A DNA stretch of 64,000 bases from Arsenophonus sp. aPb. GTDB taxonomy: Bacteria; Pseudomonadota; Gammaproteobacteria; Enterobacterales; Enterobacteriaceae. The first letter of the stretch is position 1; each line of letters opens with the position of its first letter. The stretch covers positions 1,054,001 through 1,118,000 of the forward strand of contig NZ_CP123499.1 of the NCBI RefSeq assembly GCF_029873475.1, given 5' to 3'. Positions 45,624-54,604 of the stretch are shown in pieces. Below the pieces are notes generated by a model. It was not told where the DNA came from, ran no database searches, and saw only the letters and a list, made by a program, of their open reading frames with translations. Position numbers and translations under genes: made by a program.

Positions 45624-46294
45624 ATATCTTAGATTTATTCCTCAAAGCGAGTTTTTTGGTTCAACTTATCATGTTGATCCTCATAGGATTCTCTATTGCT
45701 TCTTGGGCTATTATTATTCAACGAAGCAAAATTTTAAATGCAGCAACTCGAGAAACGGAAGCTTTTGAGGATCGTTTTTGGTCCGGTATTGAGCTATCAC
45801 GTCTCTATAAAGAATGTCAGGCTCGGCGTGATACATTAACCGGATCAGAACAGATTTTTTATTCTGGCTTTAAAGAATTTGCTCGTTTACGCCAAGCTAA
45901 TCTTCATACCCCAGAAGCAGTAATGAATGGCGCATCTAGAGCTATGCGAATATCAATGAATCGTGAGTTAGAATCATTGGAGGCGCATATTCCCTTTTTA
46001 GGTACAGTAGGATCAATAAGTCCTTATATTGGATTATTTGGTACCGTATGGGGAATTATGCATGCTTTCATCGCTTTAGGTTCGGTTAAACAGGCAACAT
46101 TACAAATGGTCGCTCCGGGTATTGCTGAAGCCTTAATTGCAACGGCAATCGGCTTGTTTGCCGCCATTCCAGCTGTAATGGCTTATAACCGACTGAATCA
46201 GCGAGTCAATAAATTGGAACAAAGTTATGACAATTTTATGGAAGAATTCTTAGCCATTTTGCATCGTCAAGCTTTTGCTTCTGAAAAGCAATAA
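45611..46294 (+). CDS. tolQ: Tol-Pal proton channel subunit TolQ
   Basis: TolQ forms with TolR the proton-motive-force motor that drives TolA during cell division and outer membrane constriction. It starts with GTG at 45611 (MADMNILDLFLKAS). There are three membrane helices, with the proton-path residues in FLGTVGSISPYIGLFGTVWG and ALIATAIGLFAAIPAV. It is 227 residues, near-identical to E. coli, and is followed by tolR after 17 nt. Confidence 0.98.
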   Translation: MADMNILDLFLKASFLVQLIMLILIGFSIASWAIIIQRSKILNAATRETEAFEDRFWSGIELSRLYKECQARRDTLTGSEQIFYSGFKEFARLRQANLHTPEAVMNGASRAMRISMNRELESLEAHIPFLGTVGSISPYIGLFGTVWGIMHAFIALGSVKQATLQMVAPGIAEALIATAIGLFAAIPAVMAYNRLNQRVNKLEQSYDNFMEEFLAILHRQAFASEKQ

Positions 46295-46311
46295 ATGCGG
46301 AGAACAGAGAG

Positions 46312-46734
46312 ATGGCACGGACTCGACATAAACGTGAACTGAAATCTGAAATTAACATCGTTCCTTTATTGGATGTACTGTTAGTATTGTTATTGATCTT
46401 TATGGCAACGGCTCCGATTATTTCGCAAAGTGTGAAAGTAGAATTACCCGATGCGGCACAAGCAGAAATTGTGTCAGGCAGTGATAATCCACCCATTATT
46501 CTTGAAGTCTCTGGCGTAGGGCAATACAGTGTCATTATTGATGGTCATCGTGAAGAGCTTTTACCGCCAGAACAGATTGCGGCAATAACAAAAGCCGCAT
46601 TGGTAAAAAATCCGCAGGCCATTTTTTTAATTGGCGGCGCTAAAGATGTACCTTATGAAGAAGTTATTAAAGCGCTAAATATACTTCATCAAGCTGGCAT
46701 TAAATCGGTTGGCTTTATGACTCAGCCTATTTGA
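46312..46734 (+). CDS. tolR: Tol-Pal protein TolR
   Basis: TolR is the single-span motor partner of TolQ; the membrane Asp needed for proton use lies in NIVPLLDVLLVLLLIFMA. The periplasmic part contains GGAKDVPYEEVIKALN and ends VGFMTQPI. It is 140 residues, as usual. GGAG before the start is clear. Confidence 0.98.
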   Translation: MARTRHKRELKSEINIVPLLDVLLVLLLIFMATAPIISQSVKVELPDAAQAEIVSGSDNPPIILEVSGVGQYSVIIDGHREELLPPEQIAAITKAALVKNPQAIFLIGGAKDVPYEEVIKALNILHQAGIKSVGFMTQPI

Positions 46735-46768
46735 TGTAATTGCATAATTACTTGTTTGGAATTCTGTT

Positions 46769-47773
46769 GTGGGAAAGACAAAAGAGCAAAAAAATAAACT
46801 GAGTCGCTCTGTCGTACTCTCTATAATACTTCACGTTTTACTATTTAGTTTTATTATTTTGGGTTCATTGAATGAAATTATTAAACTTGGTGGTGGCGGT
46901 CAAGGCGGTGAAGTAGTTGATGCTATTATGGTCGATCCAGGCGCTGTAATAGAACAGTATAATCAACTGCAACGGCAGCAAACTAGTGCCAAACAAGCCG
47001 ATGCTGAGCGAAAGAAACGTCTGCAACAACAGGAAGAAGAGCTACAAAAACAGCAGGAAGAACAACAAAAACGCTTAAAAATGGTTGAAGAGGAGCGTAT
47101 TAAAATAGAACGAGAAACCGAGCAACAACGCACGCAAGCAGAAGAAGCGGCCAAGAAAGCCAAAGAACAACAGAAAATCGCTGAAGAGGCTGCTGCTAAA
47201 GCTAAAGCAGAACAAGAGCGGCTAATAAAAGAGCAGGCAGAGGCAAAAGCGAAAGCAGAAGCGCAAGCTAAAAAAGAAGCTGAAATAGCCAAGGCTAAAG
47301 CACAAGCCGAGGCCAAAGAAAAAGCTGAAAAAGCCGCTAAGGCACTGGCAGCTAGGAAAAAAGCCGATGCAGCAAAACAGGCTGCTGCGGTTGAAGATCT
47401 GCTCGGCGGATTAACTGCTCAACAGCCAACTCAGCAAACAGGAGGTGCAGCAGCGGCGGGTCAAGGAGGAAATAGAAGAAGCGGGGCATCTAGTTCAGAT
47501 GTGGCTAATTATGCGGGTAAGATCAAAGCCGCGATTCAGAGCAAATTTTATGATGCTGATATTTATAGCGGCAAAACATGCGAATTAAGTATAAAACTTG
47601 CTCCTGACGGCATGTTAATTAGTATTGCAGCTAAAAGTAGTGCAGCAAATGATCAATCACTCTGCGACGCAGCGATACGTGCAGCCAAGACAGCGATAAT
47701 GCCTAAACCGCCTAGTCGTAGTATTTATGATGCATTTAATGAACAGGGAAGTACTTTAGTCTTCAAACCTTAG
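46769..47773 (+). CDS. tolA: Tol-Pal protein TolA
   Basis: TolA is the inner membrane protein whose periplasmic arm reaches Pal and TolB. It starts with GTG at 46769. Domain I is one membrane helix (SVVLSIILHVLLFSFIILG). Domain II is a long Ala/Lys/Glu/Gln-rich coiled coil (about residues 65-205). Domain III is the folded C-terminal part with CELSIKLAPDGML. The 334 residues are shorter than in E. coli (421), through a shorter domain II, which is normal variation. Confidence 0.96.
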   Translation: MGKTKEQKNKLSRSVVLSIILHVLLFSFIILGSLNEIIKLGGGGQGGEVVDAIMVDPGAVIEQYNQLQRQQTSAKQADAERKKRLQQQEEELQKQQEEQQKRLKMVEEERIKIERETEQQRTQAEEAAKKAKEQQKIAEEAAAKAKAEQERLIKEQAEAKAKAEAQAKKEAEIAKAKAQAEAKEKAEKAAKALAARKKADAAKQAAAVEDLLGGLTAQQPTQQTGGAAAAGQGGNRRSGASSSDVANYAGKIKAAIQSKFYDADIYSGKTCELSIKLAPDGMLISIAAKSSAANDQSLCDAAIRAAKTAIMPKPPSRSIYDAFNEQGSTLVFKP

Positions 47774-47906
47774 TAAATGAGAGTTATGAATAGCATAAGG
47801 CTAGGAAAATTAACAAAAGTTTTTCAGTTATCTGGTTTTGTGTATTCACCTTTGTTAATATTCAAGCTAATTATTACGGACGTGAATACGTGATAAGGGA
47901 GAAAAA

Positions 47907-49199
47907 ATGAAGCAGGCATTTAAATTATTATTAGGTTTTCTAATACTATGGGCGGCATATGCTCAGGCAGAAATTCGTATTGAAATTACTCAAGGTATCA
48001 ATACAGCACAGCCTATTGCTATTGTGCCTTTTAAATGGACGGGAACAGGCACTTTACCCGACAATGTAGGACAAATTGTTGCGGCTGATTTACGAAATAG
48101 CGGTAAATTTAATCCGATTGATCCCAGTCATATGCCTCAACAACCAACCACCGCATCGGAAGTCACCCCCACTGTTTGGACGGCATTAGGTATCAACGCG
48201 GTTGTTGTTGGCCAGGTACAACCTGCTGCTGATGGTCAATATATTATTAGCTATCAATTGGTTGATGTGGTGAACTCTCCTGGCACTGTATTAACGCAAA
48301 ATCAATTGAAAGTGGCGGCAAAATGGTTACGCTATGCAGCACATACTATTAGTGACGAAGTGTTTGCCAAATTAACCGGTATTCGAGGTGCATTTCGCAC
48401 TCGTATCGCTTATATAGTGAAAACCAATGGTGGAAAGTTTCCTTATGAATTAAGGGTTTCAGATTATGATGGTTATAATCAATTTACTGTCCACCGTTCG
48501 CCCGAACCCCTTATGTCTCCAGCCTGGTCAGCTGATGGTGAAAAATTAGCTTATGTAACCTTTGAAAGCGGCAGTTCTGCGTTGGTTATACAAACATTAG
48601 CAACGGGGGAAGTCCGCCAAATTGCCGCTTTCCCACGGCATAATGGTGCACCTACCTTCTCCCCTGATGGAACCAAGCTGGCTTTTGCTCTGTCAAAGAG
48701 CGGCAGTTTAAATCTGTATGTAATGGATTTGGCTAGTGGTCAAACTCGCCAAATAACCGATGGTCGCAGTAACAATACTGAACCAAATTGGATGCCAGAT
48801 AGTCAGACACTTATTTATACTTCTGATCAAGCTGGGCGTCCACAGATATACAAACTGAATATTAATGGTGGTGTGCCAGAGCGTATTACTTGGGAAGGCA
48901 AGCAAAACCAGGATCCAAGCGTCAGCCCTGACGGTAAGTTTATGGTAATGGTCAACTCGAGTGATGGTAAACAGCACATTGCTAAACAGGATCTGGCAAC
49001 GGGTAACGTTGAATATTTGACGGATACGTTTCTGGATGAAACGCCGAGTATTGCACCTAATGGTACTATGGTAATTTATAGCTCCTCACAAGGGTTAGGT
49101 ACTGTATTACAATTGGTATCAACGGATGGGCGTTTCAAAGCGCGTCTGCCGGCGACAGATGGACAGGTTAAATTTCCTGCCTGGTCGCCGTATTTGTGA
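47907..49199 (+). CDS. tolB: Tol-Pal periplasmic protein TolB
   Basis: TolB is a periplasmic beta-propeller that binds Pal and TolA in turn. A signal peptide (LLLGFLILWAAYAQA) ends near residue 21. The mature N-terminus EIRIEITQGINTAQPIAIVPF is the TolA-box region. Five to six propeller repeats show the SPAWSADG, APTFSPDG, EPNWMPD and DPSVSPDG pattern. It is 430 residues, as in E. coli. Its stop lies 44 nt before the pal start. Confidence 0.98.
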   Translation: MKQAFKLLLGFLILWAAYAQAEIRIEITQGINTAQPIAIVPFKWTGTGTLPDNVGQIVAADLRNSGKFNPIDPSHMPQQPTTASEVTPTVWTALGINAVVVGQVQPAADGQYIISYQLVDVVNSPGTVLTQNQLKVAAKWLRYAAHTISDEVFAKLTGIRGAFRTRIAYIVKTNGGKFPYELRVSDYDGYNQFTVHRSPEPLMSPAWSADGEKLAYVTFESGSSALVIQTLATGEVRQIAAFPRHNGAPTFSPDGTKLAFALSKSGSLNLYVMDLASGQTRQITDGRSNNTEPNWMPDSQTLIYTSDQAGRPQIYKLNINGGVPERITWEGKQNQDPSVSPDGKFMVMVNSSDGKQHIAKQDLATGNVEYLTDTFLDETPSIAPNGTMVIYSSSQGLGTVLQLVSTDGRFKARLPATDGQVKFPAWSPYL

Positions 49200-49243
49200 T
49201 GCATAATAATAAGTATGTAATAACTATTAAAGGATCGAACAAG

Positions 49244-49741
49244 ATGCAATTGAATAAAGTGCTTAAAGGGCTAATGTTAGCGTTACCTATGCTAGCCGTT
49301 GCAGCATGTAGCTCAAAAAAAGGCAATGACAAGACAGGTACTGAAAACAATGTAGCAGATAGTAATGCTAGCTTGTCTGCAGAGCAATTGGCTCATCAGC
49401 AGATGCAAGAATTGCAAAGCAACAACATTGTTTACTTTGGTTTCGATAAGTACGATGTCACCCCAGAATATGCACAACTGTTAGATCAACATGCAACTTT
49501 CCTGCGTGGTAACCCTTCAGTTAAAATTACTGTTGAAGGACATGCCGATGAAAAGGGCACACCAGAGTATAATATTGCACTTGGTGAGCGTCGTGCTAAT
49601 GCGGTAAAAATGTATTTGCAGAGCAAAGGCGTAAACGGTGAGCAAATTGCTATCGTATCTTATGGTAAGGAAAAACCGGCTGTACTAGGTCACGACGAAT
49701 CAGCATATGCTAAAAATCGTCGTGCGGTACTGGCATATTAA
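49244..49741 (+). CDS. pal: Peptidoglycan-associated lipoprotein Pal
   Basis: Pal is an outer membrane lipoprotein that binds peptidoglycan through an OmpA-like domain. The start is ATG 49244, with AAAGGATC about 7 nt upstream; a longer ORF from 49196 overlaps tolB and lacks a site. The lipobox is LAVAAC, followed by a flexible Asn/Asp linker. The OmpA-like fold has VYFGFDKYDVTPEY, VEGHADEKGTPEYNIALGE with the diaminopimelate-binding Asp and Arg, and NRRAVLAY at the end. The product is 165 residues. Confidence 0.97.
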   Translation: MQLNKVLKGLMLALPMLAVAACSSKKGNDKTGTENNVADSNASLSAEQLAHQQMQELQSNNIVYFGFDKYDVTPEYAQLLDQHATFLRGNPSVKITVEGHADEKGTPEYNIALGERRANAVKMYLQSKGVNGEQIAIVSYGKEKPAVLGHDESAYAKNRRAVLAY

Positions 49742-49750
49742 GAGTATTAC

Positions 49751-50512
49751 ATGAACAGTAACTTCAGACATCTTTATTTGACTCTGTCGTTATTGGTTGG
49801 CGTAGCGGCTCCAGCAGTCGCTACTGCCCAAGCGCCAATCATTAATGTCGGCTCAGGCTCTACCAATGATCGTCTTCTGCAAATTGAGACAGCGGTTAAT
49901 TCTCAAGGGCAATTATTATATCAAATTCAGCAGCAGTTATCGGATGCTCAGCGCGACATTGATACCTTGCGTGGCCAAATTCAAGAAAACCAATATCAAT
50001 TAAGTCAAGTTATTGAGCGACAAAAAGATCTTTATATGCAGTTGGATTCATTGTCCACTGGTACAAACAAAGTCAAGGCAAATACTGATAGTAATAATAG
50101 CAGCAATGTTGTTGCCACGGCTAAACCAGCGAATGAAAAGGCTGACTATGATTCGGCGGTTGCACTTGCTATCAAGAGCAAATCTAAACAGCAGATTGCG
50201 CAGGCAATTAGTTCTTTTCAGCATTTTATCAAGACTTATCCTAAATCTAATCTTCAGCCCAATGCTAATTATTGGCTTGGACAGTTGAATTATAATCAGG
50301 GAAATAAAGATGATGCGGCTTTTTATTTTGCTACCGTCGTTAAAAACTACCCTAATTCACCCAAAGGGGCAGAATCCCTTTATAAAGTAGGGTTATTGAT
50401 GCAAGAAAAAGGGCAAAATGATAAAGCACGTGTTGTTTATCAACAAGTGATTAAAGCGTATCCTGGCAGTCCGAGTGCGCAATTGGCAGAGAAAAAATTA
50501 GCATCACTCTAA
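49751..50512 (+). CDS. cpoB: Cell division coordinator CpoB (YbgF)
   Basis: CpoB is a periplasmic protein that couples PBP1B peptidoglycan synthesis to Tol-driven constriction. A signal peptide ending AVATAQA is visible. An N-terminal trimerisation coiled coil follows (LLQIETAVNSQGQLLYQIQQ), then three tetratricopeptide-like repeats (PNANYWLGQLNYNQG, PKGAESLYKVGLLMQ). It is 253 residues. It ends the tol-pal operon and is followed by the hairpin at 50520-50551. Confidence 0.96.
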   Translation: MNSNFRHLYLTLSLLVGVAAPAVATAQAPIINVGSGSTNDRLLQIETAVNSQGQLLYQIQQQLSDAQRDIDTLRGQIQENQYQLSQVIERQKDLYMQLDSLSTGTNKVKANTDSNNSSNVVATAKPANEKADYDSAVALAIKSKSKQQIAQAISSFQHFIKTYPKSNLQPNANYWLGQLNYNQGNKDDAAFYFATVVKNYPNSPKGAESLYKVGLLMQEKGQNDKARVVYQQVIKAYPGSPSAQLAEKKLASL

Positions 50513-50519
50513 TGAATAG

Positions 50520-50551
50520 CCCCGAAGTATATACTGCTGTTTATTTCGGGG
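50520..50551 (+). terminator. Hairpin after cpoB
   Basis: CCCCGAA (50520-50526) and TTCGGGG (50545-50551) form a 7-bp GC-rich stem with an 18-nt loop that can pair further. There is little T-run, so it may be a weak terminator. Confidence 0.5.
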
Positions 50552-50657
50552 ATAATTGTGTGATTAATAAGCATTTAAATTCATTCGGTAAAAAAACAAT
50601 TGCACCCTTAGTAAAAATAAGTAATATACTCGGCCATCACCTCAGGTAACTTCAGAT

Positions 50658-50733
50658 GGGTCGTTAGCTCAGTCGGTAGAGCAGTTGACTTTTAATCAAT
50701 TGGTCACAGGTTCGAATCCTGTACGACCCACCA
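50658..50733 (+). tRNA. lysT: tRNA-Lys (anticodon UUU)
   Basis: This 76-nt cloverleaf has encoded CCA. The acceptor GGGTCGT pairs with ACGACCC. The anticodon arm contains ACTTTTAATC with TTT, and the T arm has CACAGGTTCGAATCCTGT. It is near-identical to E. coli tRNA-Lys and lies in the same place, between cpoB and nadA, where E. coli has the lysT-valT cluster. Only one tRNA remains here, followed by tandem units made from its 3' end. Confidence 0.98.
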
Positions 50734-51250
50734 TCTAAAGATCTGTTATAACTTTCCAAAGAAACTAAAATAATATATTGCAATGCGAGTACAGGATGAG
50801 AAGCTGTGTAGGTTAGAGCCGAGCGTAGCGAGACAGCGTTGTGCTTTGCACAACGACCCGCAGGGCGAGGCCGTAGGCCGAGTGATCCTGTACGACCCAC
50901 TATCTAAAGATATCTTCATGCTTTCCAACAAACCAAAAATAATATATCGCAATGCGAGTACAGGATGAGAAGCTGTGTAGGTTCGAGCCGAGCGCAGCGA
51001 GACAGCGTTGTGCTTTGCACAACGACCCGCAGGCGAGGCCATAGGCCGAGTGATCCTGTACGACCCACCATCTAAAGATATCTTCATGCTTTCCAACAAA
51101 CCAAAAATAATATATCGCAATGCGAGTACAGAATGAGAAGCTGTGTAGGTTCAAGCCGAGCGCAGCGAGACAGCGTTGTGCTTTGCACAACGACCCACAG
51201 GGCGAGGCCATAGGCCGAGTGATCCTGTACGACCCACCATCTAAAGATAT
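50734..51250 (+). repeat. Three tandem ~169-bp units ending in the tRNA-Lys 3' end
   Basis: Units run 50734-50902 (169), 50903-51070 (168) and 51071-51239 (169). Each ends in a copy of the tRNA 3' end ATCCTGTACGACCCACCA (one copy has CACTA for CACCA) and is followed by TCTAAAGAT. The units are very alike and more GC-rich than the surroundings. Each holds a perfect hairpin CGTTGTGC-TTT-GCACAACG and a GTACAGGAT that is the inverse of ATCCTGTAC. Reverse-strand ORFs seen here are shadows of the repeat. The layout copies the known E. coli tyrT-rtT repeats in principle, not in sequence. Confidence 0.9.
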
Positions 51251-51493
51251 TGCTACTATTTCAGCCAAAAGCTAATTTCATATTATCTGAATACTGAATG
51301 CGGGTGAAAAAGAGTATTGATTTTTACCGATGGATAAATCGGTTATCTAGTGCAATTTTATAGTAAAAATTAAGCGACAAAATTTTAAATATTGATTATC
51401 TTGTTTAGTATATGAAACAAAATAAGCGAATAAATAGTTTTTTTTGCTAAAAAGGATTGCTTTGAATATAAATACTAAACAAGTGAGTGAAAA

Positions 51494-52552
51494 ATGTCTA
51501 ATTTTATTGATTTCAATTTAGCCAGTTATCCATTTCCTGTTAAGTCAGCACCGTTGACGGATAGTGAAAAAAAACATTGTAAACAATCTATTAAGCTATT
51601 GTTGGAAAAGAGAAATGCGGTTATAGTCGCGCATTATTATACCGATCCTGACGTTCAAGCTCTAGCCGAAGAAACCGGTGGTTGTGTAGCTGATTCACTG
51701 GAAATGGCACGTTTTGGCTCACTACATCCCGCATCGACTTTGGTTGTTGCTGGAGTTAGATTTATGGGAGAAACGGCCAAGATCTTAAATCCTGAAAAAA
51801 CAATATTAATGCCAACATTGAAAGCGGAGTGCTCGTTAGACTTAGGATGTCCCGCTAAGCCGTTTGCGGAATTTTGTGAACAACACTCAGAGCGAACAGT
51901 GGTTGTTTATGCTAATACTTCTGCCGCGGTTAAGGCTAGAGCTGACTGGGTTGTAACTTCCAGAATTGCAGTTGAATTAATTGACTATTTAGATAGTCAA
52001 GGACAAAAAATTATCTGGGCGCCGGATCGTCATTTAGGTAATTATGTACAAAGAAAAACCGGGGCAGATATTCTTTGCTGGCAAGGTAGTTGTATTGTAC
52101 ATGATGAATTCAAAATTCAAGCCTTGAAGAAAATGAAAATGTTGTATCCTAATGCGGCAATATTAGCGCATCCAGAATCCCCAGCAGCTGTTGTCGATTT
52201 TGCGGATGCAGTTGGCTCAACCAGTCAATTGATTCAAGCTGCGCAAAATTTGTCTAATCAGCAAATAATTGTGGCAACGGAGAAAGGTATTTTTTATAAA
52301 ATGCAGCAAGCATGTCCAGACAAATCATTTTATATTGCGCCAACGGCAGGTGAGAGTGCGTTCTGTCGTACTTGTGCACATTGTCCTTGGATGGCAATGA
52401 ATAGCTTAAAAACTATTGAACAAGGATTAAAAAAAGAAGGTGAATTACATGAAATATTTATTAACGATGAATTAAGGGAGAGAGCATTTAAGCCTTTGGA
52501 GCGGATGTTGTCGTTTGCTGCTAACATTAAGTCGCTGAATTATAAGTGTTAA
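51494..52552 (+). CDS. nadA: Quinolinate synthase A
   Basis: NadA condenses iminoaspartate with dihydroxyacetone phosphate to quinolinate, using a [4Fe-4S] cluster, in NAD synthesis. It has 352 residues (E. coli 347). The three cluster cysteines lie in KAECSLDLGCPAKPF, ILCWQGSCIVHDEF and ESAFCRTCAHCPWM, and the motif VAHYYTDPDVQ is typical. It precedes pnuC by 13 nt. The upstream region lies just beyond the tRNA-Lys repeats. Confidence 0.97.
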   Translation: MSNFIDFNLASYPFPVKSAPLTDSEKKHCKQSIKLLLEKRNAVIVAHYYTDPDVQALAEETGGCVADSLEMARFGSLHPASTLVVAGVRFMGETAKILNPEKTILMPTLKAECSLDLGCPAKPFAEFCEQHSERTVVVYANTSAAVKARADWVVTSRIAVELIDYLDSQGQKIIWAPDRHLGNYVQRKTGADILCWQGSCIVHDEFKIQALKKMKMLYPNAAILAHPESPAAVVDFADAVGSTSQLIQAAQNLSNQQIIVATEKGIFYKMQQACPDKSFYIAPTAGESAFCRTCAHCPWMAMNSLKTIEQGLKKEGELHEIFINDELRERAFKPLERMLSFAANIKSLNYKC

Positions 52553-52565
52553 TAGGATAATAGGA

Positions 52566-53285
52566 ATGGAGTTTTTCAATACTAGTAATACTATGGTACA
52601 TATTGCTCTTGGCAGCAATGGTTATAACTTATCTTATATTGAAGCTGTGGCAACGATAGCAGGATTTTTATGTATTTGGCTTGCAAGCCAAGAAAAAATT
52701 ATCAATTATCTTTTTGGTCTAATAAACGTTACATTATTTGCTGTTATTTTTTTTCAAATTCAATTGTATGCTAGCCTGTTGTTACAAATTTTCTTTTTCG
52801 CAGCAAATACATATGGTTGGTACGCTTGGAGTCGAGTAGATGCTTATCATGAAGCAAGGCTTAAGATCCGCTGGATGAGTTTTTCGAAAGTCGTGATAAC
52901 TTTATTTATCGCTATTATTTCAACGCTTCTATTAAGTTTTAACATTGATAAAGTGTTTATTTTTCTTACTCACATTACTTGGGATATCGCTCATTTATTA
53001 GGCTTTCATATTGAACCTGTACAAATAGAGCCCGATGCATTCCCTTTTTGGGATTCAACAATGATGGTGCTATCGATTATTGCTATGGTATTAATGACAC
53101 GAAAATATGCTGAAAACTGGTTACTGTGGATTATTATTAATATTATTAGTGTTGTTATCTTTTACTTGCAAGGTGTTTTAGCGATGTCATTCGAATATTT
53201 GATGTTACTCGGTATTTCAATCAATGGTTTTCGACTTTGGCGTCGATCAGCTAAAGAAAATGGTTCGATATTTTTAGCCGGCTAA
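52566..53285 (+). CDS. pnuC: Nicotinamide riboside transporter PnuC
   Basis: This inner membrane carrier takes up nicotinamide riboside, feeding NAD salvage next to NadA synthesis. The 239 residues have about seven hydrophobic helices. The family signature NTYGWYAW lies near residue 80, and LWIIINIISVVIFYLQG near the end has the WxxxNxxS/Y pattern of the binding site. It is in an operon with nadA, as in E. coli. Confidence 0.94.
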   Translation: MEFFNTSNTMVHIALGSNGYNLSYIEAVATIAGFLCIWLASQEKIINYLFGLINVTLFAVIFFQIQLYASLLLQIFFFAANTYGWYAWSRVDAYHEARLKIRWMSFSKVVITLFIAIISTLLLSFNIDKVFIFLTHITWDIAHLLGFHIEPVQIEPDAFPFWDSTMMVLSIIAMVLMTRKYAENWLLWIIINIISVVIFYLQGVLAMSFEYLMLLGISINGFRLWRRSAKENGSIFLAG

Positions 53286-53490
53286 TTGTTACTTATCTTA
53301 GTATAACCTTATAATATTTTTAAAATTTACGCTTAAAAATTTTATATCGTATTATATATTGTTATTAAATATTTATATTATAAATATGAGAACATATTTA
53401 CTCTTTTATCCCTAAAGGTTAAATTGAGTTCATCTTTTATTTATTTTTAGAGAATATATTGGCTAACAAGCGATACATTGAGCAGAAAAG

Positions 53491-54552
53491 ATGACTTATA
53501 AGAATGATGACATTAGAATTAAACAGATAAAAGAGTTATTACCTCCAGTTGCATTACTAGAAAAATTTCCGGCAACCGATAAAGCCGCTTTGACAGTTCA
53601 AACAGCGCGTGAATCAATACATCAAATTCTAACTGGTAAAGATGACAGGCTTTTGGTCGTTATTGGTCCATGTTCAATTCATGATCCAAAAGCCGCGATT
53701 GAATATGCACAACGACTAAAAAGAATTCACGATGAGTTGAAAGATGACCTAGAAATTGTTATGCGTGTTTATTTTGAAAAACCACGTACGACTGTTGGCT
53801 GGAAAGGTTTAATTAATGATCCTTTTATGGATAACAGTTTTGATATTAATGAAGGATTGCGTATAGCACGTAATTTATTGGTAACCATTAATGATTTAGG
53901 CTTACCGACAGCGGGTGAATTTCTTGATATGATTACGCCTCAATATGTGGCTGATCTTACCAGTTGGGGAGCAATTGGTGCACGGACTACGGAATCTCAA
54001 GTTCATCGTGAATTAGCATCCGGTCTCTCTTGTCCGGTAGGCTTTAAAAATGGTACCGATGGAACAATAAAAGTAGCTATCGATGCAATTAATGCTGCTA
54101 AAGCGTCTCACTGTTTTTTATCGGTTACTAAATGGGGCCACTCAGCAATTGTAAATACTAGCGGTAATCTCGATTGTCATATTATTTTGCGCGGTGGGAA
54201 AAAGCCTAACTATAGTGAATCAGATATACAGGCCGTTAAAGAGAGTTTGCAAAAATCAGGTTTATCAGCCCAAATTATGATTGATTTTAGTCATGCAAAT
54301 AGCTGTAAACAATATAAAAAACAGCTTGCAGTGGCTGAAGATATTGCTAATCAAATACGTCATGGTGAAAAAGCAATCATTGGTGTAATGGTCGAAAGTC
54401 ATCTTGTTGAAGGGAATCAAGATATAAGTATAAATAAACCGCTAGAGTATGGTAAAAGTGTGACAGACGCCTGTATTGGTTGGCAAGATAGTGAAAAATT
54501 ATTAAATCGTTTAGCTGAAGCTATACGAATACGTCGTAAAAAGCGCATCTAA
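53491..54552 (+). CDS. aroG: DAHP synthase, Phe-sensitive type
   Basis: This enzyme makes 3-deoxy-D-arabino-heptulosonate 7-phosphate from phosphoenolpyruvate and erythrose 4-phosphate, the first step of the shikimate route. Type I-alpha blocks are VIGPCSIHDPKAA, MRVYFEKPRTTVGWKG, SWGAIGARTTESQ, GFKNGTDG and DFSHANS. At 353 residues it fits AroG (350). Assignment to the Phe-sensitive isozyme rests on chromosomal position and closeness to E. coli AroG. It is convergent with gpmA across a hairpin. Confidence 0.96.
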   Translation: MTYKNDDIRIKQIKELLPPVALLEKFPATDKAALTVQTARESIHQILTGKDDRLLVVIGPCSIHDPKAAIEYAQRLKRIHDELKDDLEIVMRVYFEKPRTTVGWKGLINDPFMDNSFDINEGLRIARNLLVTINDLGLPTAGEFLDMITPQYVADLTSWGAIGARTTESQVHRELASGLSCPVGFKNGTDGTIKVAIDAINAAKASHCFLSVTKWGHSAIVNTSGNLDCHIILRGGKKPNYSESDIQAVKESLQKSGLSAQIMIDFSHANSCKQYKKQLAVAEDIANQIRHGEKAIIGVMVESHLVEGNQDISINKPLEYGKSVTDACIGWQDSEKLLNRLAEAIRIRRKKRI

Positions 54553-54563
54553 TTCATGATTAA

Positions 54564-54584
54564 TAAGGCCACAAAGTGGCCTTA
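54564..54584. terminator. Convergent aroG-gpmA terminator hairpin
   Basis: TAAGGCCAC (54564-54572) and GTGGCCTTA (54576-54584) form a perfect 9-bp stem with a 3-nt loop midway between convergent genes. Confidence 0.75.
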
Positions 54585-54604
54585 TACTTATAAATTCAAT
54601 TTAA

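Noticed and set aside
46963..47316. Reverse-strand Ala/Cys/Ser-rich ORF inside tolA
   Set aside because: It is the antisense shadow of the TolA Ala/Lys/Glu coiled coil.
50734..51250. Possible CRISPR array
   Set aside because: Units are about 169 bp and nearly identical throughout, with no short repeat plus unique spacer pattern and no cas gene.
50664..51268. Three reverse-strand ORFs over the tRNA-Lys repeat array
   Set aside because: They are repeated shadows of the 169-bp unit with no ribosome site and no likeness to known proteins; the frame stays open because the unit is GC-richer than its surroundings.
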